Below the pieces are notes generated by a model. It saw nothing but the letters and a program-made list of their open reading frames with translations, did no database searches and was not told the origin of the DNA. A stretch of 64,000 bases of DNA. Source: Citrus sinensis. Taxonomy: Eukaryota; Streptophyta; Magnoliopsida; Sapindales; Rutaceae. Made by a program: the position numbers and the translations under genes. The DNA is taken from the NCBI RefSeq assembly GCF_022201045.2, contig NC_068562.1:27114501-27178500 (forward strand), read 5' to 3'. Position 1 is the stretch's first letter, and every line of letters starts with the position of its first letter. This document shows, piece after piece, positions 55,985-64,000 of the stretch.

Positions 55985-56836
55985 GGTGGCGTTTGTTTTT
56001 TAACTTAATAACTTAAAGTGACTTAACTTAATTAATTAAGTTAATTAGAAGTGTTTGTTTTTATAACTTAATAGGACTTTTTAAATAATTTTGACTTAAT
56101 AAAATAAGCTAATTTTTTTAGCTTTTTACTGAATGGAAAAATCTGAATTAAGTCAGTTACTTTCTAATGTCAAAAATATCCCTACTTTATAATTTATTTT
56201 TCATATCTATCCTAAAACTCACCTAAAAAAATTTATCCCACATAATAATCTTATCATTATTTTTTTAGCCGTCATGCAATCTCCCCTCACTTTGCTTCTC
56301 TCGTCCAGTTCTTGAATTTCCCATTAATTTCTCTTGAATCTCCCATTAATTGCTCACCAGGCAAGCACTTGACTTGGGCCTTTCTTTTTTACTTTTCAAT
56401 TACCTTTTCTAGCATTCACTTTTATTATATTTGACTTTTCAATTACGTTTTCTAGCATTCACTTTTAATAATTAATAGCTTTGCTACTCTTTTTGGATCT
56501 GACACACTTCGTTATGCGTTTTGGGTATTGTTTTATTTATATGAATATATTTTGTTAATCTGACAGTGATTTATTTGGGAGAATTTTCGCTCATCTGTTT
56601 GATTTCATTTTTCTTTTTTATAATTGAGATGATGTTGTGTATAATCAATTGACTGAATGCAGATATGACATTGCATTTTTTTTTTTAATGTAATTGGTTG
56701 AAGTAGTTTTAATAGAGCTATCTTGGGTGGTTACGAATTTTTCAGTCTCCTTGGGTGAAATTAATAATGGCAATTGCTGAAATTAATAATCCACAATTGG
56801 TTCCATTTGATTGTTTTTTGCGGAACTTTCTCATAG

Positions 56837-57757
56837 ATGTCGTCACAAGGGGAGAGAGCAAATTGGACTGATCCAACTTATAGGAAATATTTTATTGATC
56901 TCTGCATGCGTGAAGCAAACAATGGAAATAGATCTGGGGCAACCTTGAAGCCTACTGCTTGGAATAGGATTTCTCAAGAACTGAAAACATTGACAGGAAA
57001 ATCTATTACCCCGAAACAACTTAAAAATGGATGGGATTATATGAAAAGGCAATACCTCACATGGCTGAAATTAACAATGACAATAGGACATGGTTACAAT
57101 TCTACAACTCGTACTTTTGATTGGCCACCTGAAAGATGGGAAGAATACTTGAAGGTAACATTTTTTTTTATTTAAGTAAATTATTTAATATTTTTACATA
57201 TAAGTATAATCAATTATTATGTTTTGATTGAACAGAAATATCCAGAAGCTAAACAATTTCGCAATAAACCTTTAGCAAATGCTGAAGAGTTGGTGGCATT
57301 GTTCTCAGGTGCAGTAGCAACAGGAGCTTATAACTGGAGTTCTGGAATGGAAGGGATACCAGAAATGGGGAATCTATCATCGATGCTATCTGAAACTCCA
57401 ATTAACGTAGAAGATAATGATTGTGAGGTAAAAACACCAGATTCATACACCAATGTGGATGAACCGCTTTCCGATGACATGCAAAGGTGTAAAAAGAAAC
57501 AAAAGAAAAGCAAATCGGATGAAACTCGCGAAGATATCAACAAATTAGTGGCTGTATTAGAGAAGACCGATGACAAAGGACCTTCAATTACTCAGTGCAT
57601 GCCGATTTTGAGAAAGCTACTAACTTATGACAATCCCATGTATTATGTGGCTACTAATGCACTCTGCAATAAGAGAGAGTATCGAGAACTATGGATGGGC
57701 ATGGAGTGTGATGAAGAACGAATTGGATGGATTTATAGTTTACCAAAAGGGCCTTAA
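56837..57757 (+). CDS. Harbinger ORF1: Myb/SANT-like DNA-binding protein
   Basis: Two exons, 56837-57154 and 57236-57757, GT-AG and phase 0, giving 279 residues. Residues 8-105 form a Myb/SANT-like domain (NWTDPTYRKYFIDLCMREA, LKNGWDYMKRQYLTWLKL, WPPERWEEYLK), the fold found in Harbinger ORF1 proteins and in plant L10-interacting MYB-domain proteins. A basic patch CKKKQKKSK (about 205-215) may be a nuclear signal, and the C-terminus (EYRELWMGM, RIGWI) matches the family end. In characterised systems ORF1 brings the transposase to the element ends. No breaks are seen. Confidence 0.9.
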
Positions 57758-58076
57758 TATCTTATTCCTAGTTCATTTGTCAATGTTTTATTTGGTGTGT
57801 TTTGGTTATTTGAATATTTAATGAATATCTTGCTGCTCAATGTGTGGTTTACATTGCTTATCTATGTTTTTTTTTTTACTTTATTTTTGTCTTTATAATT
57901 TCTTATAAATTTGTTTATATGGTCAGGTTGTTATATCCTATCACAAATAAATTGCAGCCTAAGCAATACTTTGGACTTTAATAGTAGGTATGTCAACATT
58001 CAATTAATATTAAATATTCTTCTTTAAATGCTACATATATAATATATATATATATTTTTTTTTTCGTATAATAGAT

Positions 58077-59445
58077 ATGGCTATGGCTGACGAAGAAGTT
58101 GACATAAAGATTGGGGTTAGACGAATATTACGGAAACAATTGATTATGTTGGTAAAAAAATTATTGAAAGGGTCGACCAAAAGGCAACGAGTATCTACAT
58201 CATCTCTGACAGGTTCTCTTTACATTCAAGAACTTTTAAATGGATCACCAATAGTCTGCTATGATCTTATGCGGATGGATAAGAATGGGTTCATATCTCT
58301 ATGTCAATTGTTCAAAGAAAAAGGATGGCTTTCTTATAGTAAGCATTTAACTGTTGAAGAGAAAATGGCTATGTTCTTATTTACAATTAGCCATAATCTT
58401 CGAAATCGGTTCATTAAAATTAGATTCCAGCACTCAGGTCATACAGTGCATAGGTATTTTCATGAAGTACTGTCGGCAATGATGAAGTTTTCGAAAGAAA
58501 TGATCACTCCTCCGTCATTTACAGATAATTCAAGAGGCATCCGTAATACTCGATTAAGGCAAATTTTTAAGGTATAAAACTTTATGTATACTAATATGTT
58601 GAAGAATAAAGCTTTTTATTTTGATCATTGAAATAATTTAATTACTAATATGTAGGATTCAATTGGTGCAATTGATGGAACTCTTATTCATGCATGTATT
58701 CCAACTGATAAACAAGTGCCATATAGAGGTCGGGGTAGGGGAGAATGCTTTCAAAATGTAATGGCCCTTTGTGATTTTGACATGATATTTAGATATGTTG
58801 TTGTTGGATGGGAAGGAACTGCACATGATTCAAGGGTCTTAACTGAAACCATTCGTAATTCAAGAAATAATTTTCCTATTCCACCGCCTGGTATGTCATT
58901 ATTTATTATTTTACCAATTTATTCATTATAATTTATAATATTATATTTTATTAGTCACTCATGTTGAATGTTTTTTTCTAGATAAATACTATTTAGTTGA
59001 TGCAGCATATTCACATATAAGAGGTTTCATGGCACCATACCGTCATGTGCGTTATTGGTTAGGTGACTTTCGTAGTGGCGGTCGAGCTAGAGAAAGGGAG
59101 GAAATATTCAATCATGCCCATGCTAAATTGAGAAATGTTATTGAACGTGCTTTTGGTGTGCTAAAGGCCCGTTTTCCAATACTAAAAAGGATGGCACCAT
59201 ACTCATTTGATACACAGAGAAAAATAGTGGTGGCATGCATGGCGATTCATAATTTTCTTCGAAAAATATCAGTGGATGATGCATTATTTGCTCAATATGA
59301 AAATGATGAAGTTGAGCTAGAAAGTGGTCATGGCAATCAAAACCACACAGCTAATGCTATCAACTCCTCAAGTATGGAAGATCAAAATTACATGCGACAA
59401 CTTCGAGATGAAATTGCAAATCAACTGTTTCAAACATCTTATTAG
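58077..59445 (+). CDS. Harbinger transposase (DDE_Tnp_4 / HARBI1-like)
   Basis: Three exons, 58077-58571, 58656-58890 and 58982-59445, with GT-AG borders and matching phases, giving 397 residues. The N-terminal half holds a helix-turn-helix-like region (LTVEEKMAMFLFTISHNLRN, HSGHTVHRYFHEVL). Catalytic landmarks of the nuclease are GAIDGT (first Asp, exon 2 start), KYYLVDAAY (second Asp, exon 3 start) and NVIERAFGVLKARFPIL (Glu). GTAHDSRVL and HNFLRK also fit the family. The frame is open throughout, so with ORF1 and perfect TIRs the element could be mobile or recently so. Confidence 0.93.
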
Positions 59446-59794
59446 TTTTTTCTTTTTTATATTATATACGATAAAATTTCAAATTTATGGTATTTTATAT
59501 ATTAAAATTCCAAAATCAATATGTGTTCACTTAAATATAGTTTTACTTATAAATGTTAAAATATTGTGGTATTTAATATATTATTTATTTGACATTTAAA
59601 TTTAATAAGGATACAAATGTAAAACTACACATTTTCTGTTTTTTAAGTTGAAAAAAAACAAACAACTTAATACTTATTTTCAGAGATTCAGACGAAAAAA
59701 CAAACAAATTATTCAGATTCAGACATTTAGATCTATTCAGAATTCAGACTAATTCAGGTCTATTCAGATTTCAGACAAAAAAACAAACGCCACC

Positions 59795-61560
59795 TAAGTC
59801 TCAAAGCCTGTTTTATGGCGAGACCAGAAGCCAAGCATGCCAGGATCTGCTCGACCAAGCAAGGGCGAGCAGACCCCCAGCATTAAAAAGTTTCTAAGGT
59901 ATGCAAAGGCTCACTAAGTCTCAAAGCCTGTTTTATGGCGAGACCAGAAGCCAAGCGTGCCAGGATCTGCTCGACCAAGGGAAGGCGAGCAGACCCCCAA
60001 GCATGGAAAAGTTTTTAAGGCATGCAAAGGCTCACTAAGTCTCAAAGTCTGTTTTATGGCGAGACTAGAAGCCAAGCATGCCAGGATCTGCTCGACCAAG
60101 CGAGGGCGAGCAGACCCCCAAGCATTGAAAAGCTTCTAAGGTATGCAAAGGCTCACTAAGTCTCAAAGCCTGTTTTATGGCGAGACCAAAAGCCAAGCAT
60201 GCCAGGATCTGCTCGACCAAGCGAGGGCGAGCAGACCCCCAAGCATTAAAAAGTTTCTAAGGTATGCAAAGGCTCACTAAGTCTCAAAGCCTGTTTTATG
60301 GCGAGACCAGAAGCCAAGCGTGCCAGGATCTGCTCGACCAAGGGAAGGCGAGCAGACCCCCAAGCATTGAAAAGTTTTTAAGGCATGCAAAGGCTCACTA
60401 AGTCTCAAAGTCTGTTTTATGGCGAGACTAGAAGCCAAGCATGCCAGGATCTGCTCGACCAAGCGAGGGTGAGCAGACCCCCAAGCATTAAAAAGTTTCT
60501 AAGGCATGCAAAGGCTCACTAAGTCTCAAAGCCTGTTTTATGGCGAGACCAGAAGCCAAGCATGCCAGGATCTGCTCGACCAAGCGAGGGCGAGCAGACC
60601 CCCAAGCATTAAAAAGTTTCTAAGGTATGCAAAGGCTCACTAAGTCTCAAAGCCTGTTTTATGGCGAGACCAGAAGCCAAGCGTGCCAGGATCTGCTCGA
60701 CCAAGGGAAGGCGAGCAGACCCCCAAGCATTGAAAAGTTTTTAAGGCATGCAAAGGCTCACTAAGTCTCAAAGTCTGTTTTATGGCGAGACTAGAAGCCA
60801 AGCATGCCAGGATCTGCTCGACCAAGCGAAGGCGAGCAGACCCCCAAGTATTAAAAAGTTTCTAAGGCATGCAAAGGCTCACTAAGTCTCAAAGCCTGTT
60901 TTATGGCGAGACCAGAAGCCAAGCGTGCCAGGATCTGCTCGACCAAGGGAAGGCGAGCAGACCCCCAAGCATTGAAAAGTTTTTAAGGCATGCAAAGGCT
61001 CACTAAGTCTCAAAGTCTATTTTATGGCGAGACTAGAAGCCAAGCATGCCAGGATCTGCTCGACCAAGCGAAGGCGAGCAGACCCCCAAGTATTAAAAAG
61101 TTTCTAAGGCATGCAAAGGCTCACTAAGTCTCAAAGCCTGTTTTATGGCGAGACCAGAAGCCAAGCGTGCCAGGATCTGCTCGACCAAGGGAAGGCGAGC
61201 AGACCCCCAAGCATTGAAAAGTTTCTAAGGCATGCAAAAGCTCACTAAGTCTCCAAGTTTGTTTTATGGCGAGACCAGAAGCCAAGCGTGCCAGGATCTG
61301 CTCGACCAAGCGAAGGCGAGCAGACCCCCAAGCGTTGAAAAGTTTCTAAGGCGCGCAAAGGCTAAGTCTCAATGCTTGTCTTATGGCGAGACCAAAAGTC
61401 AAGCGTGTCAGAATCTGCTCGACTAGGCGAAGGCGAGCAGACTCCCAGACGCGATAAAAGTTTCTAAGGCACACAAAGGGTAAGTCTCGAAACCTATTCT
61501 ATGGCGAGACCAGAAGCCAAACATGTCAAGATCTGTTCGACCAAACGAAGGCGAGCAGAC
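59795..61560. repeat. 121-bp tandem array, right array part 2, with 363-bp higher-order period
   Basis: About fifteen monomers, anchors 59814, 59934, 60055, 60176, 60297, 60418, 60539, 60660 and onward at 121. Monomer variants recur in groups of three: the variant with GAGACTAGAAGCC and AAAGTCTG follows the one with CAAGGGAAGGCG at 363-base spacing (59934, 60297, 60660). The last three monomers (from about 61340) are more diverged and the array fades out before 61570. Confidence 0.94.
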
Positions 61561-61695
61561 TCTCAAAAAAAAAATTAACTACAATTCAAGAAGGCAAGTA
61601 AGAACATTCTTATTAATCTGCTGAAAGTTGTAAAGCTGTTAATCCCAACATACAATGTTAAAAAAAAAACATACAACTACAAAAGGAAAACACAC

Positions 61696-64000
61696 TTAAG
61701 AGGACGGCGGGTCAGTAAGCTGGTTTCCCTCTACTGGCTGGTCAACTTCAGGGGCAGGAAGAGTGTCACCCGTTGCTCCAAGAGGGGTACTTGCCTCAGC
61801 AACATTAGCAGGGACTGCATAAGGAGGAGAGACTCCCTCCTCGGTGGCATTTGGCTCCACCTCCTCGATATCTTCTTTGGCGGCCTCCTCATCCATATAC
61901 TGAGCAACACCAGCAGCTAGCTCGTCTATCTTCAGATCAGGATGCTACTTCCCAAGGACGGCCTGAAATACTAACAAGGCAACCCAAAAGGGGGGGTGAA
62001 TTGGGATTTTAAAAAATAAGCTAAGCAAACAACACAACAATCCAATCTAATGCCTTAATAAATTCGAAAACAATAAATTCAATGAAAGCACAATAATAAA
62101 TGAGCAAGGGAAGAGAAAGCAAACTCAAGAATTTTTACGTGGTTCGGCAATCCCCGCCTACGTCCACGCCTCCAAGCACACCGGGCTTGAGGATTTCACT
62201 AAGCTAGCCTCCCAAGGCTTCAAACGCTTACAATTGACTTCCAAGGTGTCAATGGACCTTTACAACAAGAGATTATCCCCAATCTCTTAACCCAAGTGTA
62301 TCCCAACATTTACAACCTCTCAAGGATAAATATTACAAATGAATTTTCTCTCACACAATGTGTTTGATTGCAAGTGAAAGCTCAATGTGTGAATGAATGA
62401 GATGAATACAAGAATTTAAAGCTCAATGAAAGTTGTATTCTCAATATTTTGCTCAATGATGATCGTCGGAATTCTTCTTGTTTGAATTGGATTGAGCATA
62501 TTTATAGTTGGAGCTGAAAAAACTAGTCGTTATAAACTGTCTGCACGAAAACGGTTCGCCGTTAACCATTAACGGTTAACCGTTTAGGCTGGTCAAAGTT
62601 ACCGTTGGGCCAATTTTCAAATAAATAGTTTACCGTTTAGGATTACCCTTTCGCCGTTAAGTTCTAGAGACCTGCAAAATAAATTTGGTTTAACCGTTCT
62701 TACTAAACAGTTCAAGGTTAGCAATCTGGAAATAATCGGTTAACCATTTTTAGTAAACGGTTCACCGTTATGTTCCAGAATCATCATTTTAACAATACTA
62801 TGCAGAACATGCTTTCTGAAAATAAACGGTTAGCCGTTTGCTACAGTGATTGCTATAGTGACATTATTTTCTAATTTTATAGTTTGATCCCAAAACTTTA
62901 TAAAATTATATTATGGCCCAAAACGTTATGAAAGTTTGTAAATAAGTCCAATTTCAGAATTTCTAAATAATGCTTTGTTAATCCCAAAACTTTTTGAAAT
63001 TATGATATAGCCCAAAATGCTATGAAACTTTTCAAATAAGTCATTCTCCAAAATTTCAAGCAATACTTGTTGATTTCAAAGTTTTCAAAACTCTTTCAAT
63101 TAAATCATAAACTTGAAAAACAACCAATTTCATAAAATCATTTTTCCATTAAATATAAAACCTTTATAATGTAAAAATAATGATTTATTTAAAATGTATA
63201 AAAAATAATTTGAACTTCAAAGATTAATCATTCTTAATCTTATTTGTTATCATCAAAATCAACATTATGAAAACATATATGTTAACACGGCCATGGTGCA
63301 ACGATAGGAATGCCGAAGCCCCTGGTCATATTGGTTGTCAGCTTCCTTCTCCAGGTTCTCGACCTGAACCTGGTGGGAATCCCGGAGAGACTCGAGCTGA
63401 GCCTCGTACATAGCCTTCTGCCTTTGCAGATCCTCCTTGACCTTAGTCAGCTCTTCCTCAAGATTAATGGCCTTTGCTTGAGCAAGAGATTCTCGCTCTA
63501 TCAACTTCAAATTCTTGAGATTCATGTCTCCTGCTCTCTTCTCGGCAGCATCAGCTTTGGTATTGGTCGATTGAATGTCCTCCTTCATCTTCCGGTCATA
63601 GCGGCCGACCTTCGCCTTATAGTAGGTGGCCATGCAGCCGAGGTGAAAGGCATTATACTGTATAGCTCCCACCAGCTCACCTAGGGTGCTGCCGTCAAAA
63701 TCCTTCAGGTCCTTCTTGCTCACGAGTTTAGAAAACTCATTGATATAGGGGACTAAATGTTCTGCTCGATTGTCAGATAAACGAGGTTTCGCCCCAGCTG
63801 GTGGAGAAGAGGAAGCGGGTCAGTGGCTGCTCCGCTAGTTTCTTCGACTTTGGCAGGAAGAGGTGGTAGAGTCTTCAAGGGGGGAACCTGCTGCACAATG
63901 TTCACCCGCTTCGCAGTGGGAGCATATTTATTCTGGTCCCGCTTGGCAGTATGAGGTCAAGGACGTTTCCGATTCAGAGCCCCGATCACAGCATCCTCCA
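61696..64000 (-). pseudogene. Antisense coiled-coil frame of the Tat-type element, interrupted
   Basis: On the minus strand a frame enters from beyond the window, continues with LVPYINEFSKLVSKKDLKDF and GELVGAIQYNAFHLG, then a long charged coiled coil (about 63330-63560, KADAAEKRAGD, EEELTKVKEDLQRQ-like heptads), is split at 63283 by a 1.3 kb insertion and goes on at 61971 to an acidic, Pro-rich end at 61696. Across the insertion the frame is preserved apart from one TAG. It also has no confirmed start. Tat-lineage elements are known to carry extra frames, some antisense, between pol and the 3' LTR; the position fits that. Function unknown. Confidence 0.68.
61977..63282. mobile_element. 1.3 kb insertion in the antisense frame, class unresolved
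   Basis: Flanked by TAACA at 61972-61976 and 63283-63287, which fits a 5-bp target duplication. It starts AGGCAACCCAAAAGGGGGGG and contains TTTTTACGTGGTTCGGCAA and GCCTACGTCCACGCC, phrases widespread in plant repeats, as well as several CGGTTAACCGTTT-type motifs (62560-62840). A solo LTR or short non-autonomous retroelement is likely, but the ends are not the standard TG...CA, so I leave the class open. No protein is encoded. Confidence 0.6.

Larger units (their letters stand above)
55985..59794 (+). mobile_element. PIF/Harbinger DNA transposon, structurally complete
   Basis: 3810 bp with identical 17-base termini GGTGGCGTTTGTTTTTT in inverted orientation and a 3-bp target duplication TAA (55982-55984, 59795-59797), which is the PIF/Harbinger preference. 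It encodes both proteins needed by this superfamily, a Myb/SANT-like ORF1 and a DDE transposase, on the same strand, each with clean introns and no stops. Removing the element plus one TAA restores a 121-base satellite monomer exactly (55880 to 59814). Confidence 0.96.

Noticed and set aside
61977..63282. Calling the insertion a Cassandra-type TRIM
   Set aside because: No 5S rRNA-like promoter could be made out and the ends are not TG...CA.

Overview
The window is nuclear DNA of a flowering plant, most likely a woody eudicot. Base composition is AT-rich, genes are intron-containing or single-exon plant families, and more than half of the sequence is transposon-derived. The gene set (MSL10-type channel, DUF4220/DUF594 protein, two NLR-like proteins) and the repeat families would fit Citrus or a relative, but that is an impression from memory and not a demonstrated identity.

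Layout. 1-1957 is the 3' end of a Ty3/gypsy Tat-type element: ten 121-122 bp tandem monomers followed by an LTR, which sits inside a foldback MITE (1958-2470). 2480-18000 is a duplicated neighbourhood around one complete mechanosensitive channel gene (7585-10822, minus, five exons). It contains a broken copy of that gene's last exon (about 6070-6300), related non-coding blocks on both sides, two tRNA-type SINEs and a 1.1 kb direct duplication (13157-14306 and 16860-17977). 19393-28606 holds two minus-strand NLR-like genes: one with a damaged P-loop (19393-21741, with a probable 5' UTR exon near 24363-24440), the other without any nucleotide-binding core (26459-28606). A MITE sits in the TA-repeat promoter of the first, and a LINE fragment lies between them. 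29169-30071 is a non-autonomous Mutator-type element with a SINE nested in it. 31757-34168 (minus) is an intronless DUF4220/DUF594 gene. Its upstream region is duplicated at 40160-42515 without the gene. Between the copies lie a possible hAT-type MITE and a small Helitron (37779-38855).

42515-64000 is a nest of transposons: a LINE remnant, a copia remnant, an Athila-type gypsy remnant lacking its reverse transcriptase, a 5.4 kb MULE with 9-bp target duplication (46602-51978), the 3' half of a Tat-type polyprotein (about 52667-55341), and that element's 121-bp tandem repeats (55475-61560). A structurally complete PIF/Harbinger transposon (55985-59794) interrupts those repeats. After them comes an antisense coiled-coil reading frame, itself split by a 1.3 kb insertion (61977-63282).

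The host genes suggest a stress and defence neighbourhood (membrane-tension sensing, NLR-type immune proteins, a plant-specific membrane protein family), but nothing shows that they act together. The most informative signals are structural: nested insertions with readable target duplications, the MULE with a second convergent gene, the intact-looking Harbinger element placed exactly in satellite register, and the orphaned duplicate promoter.
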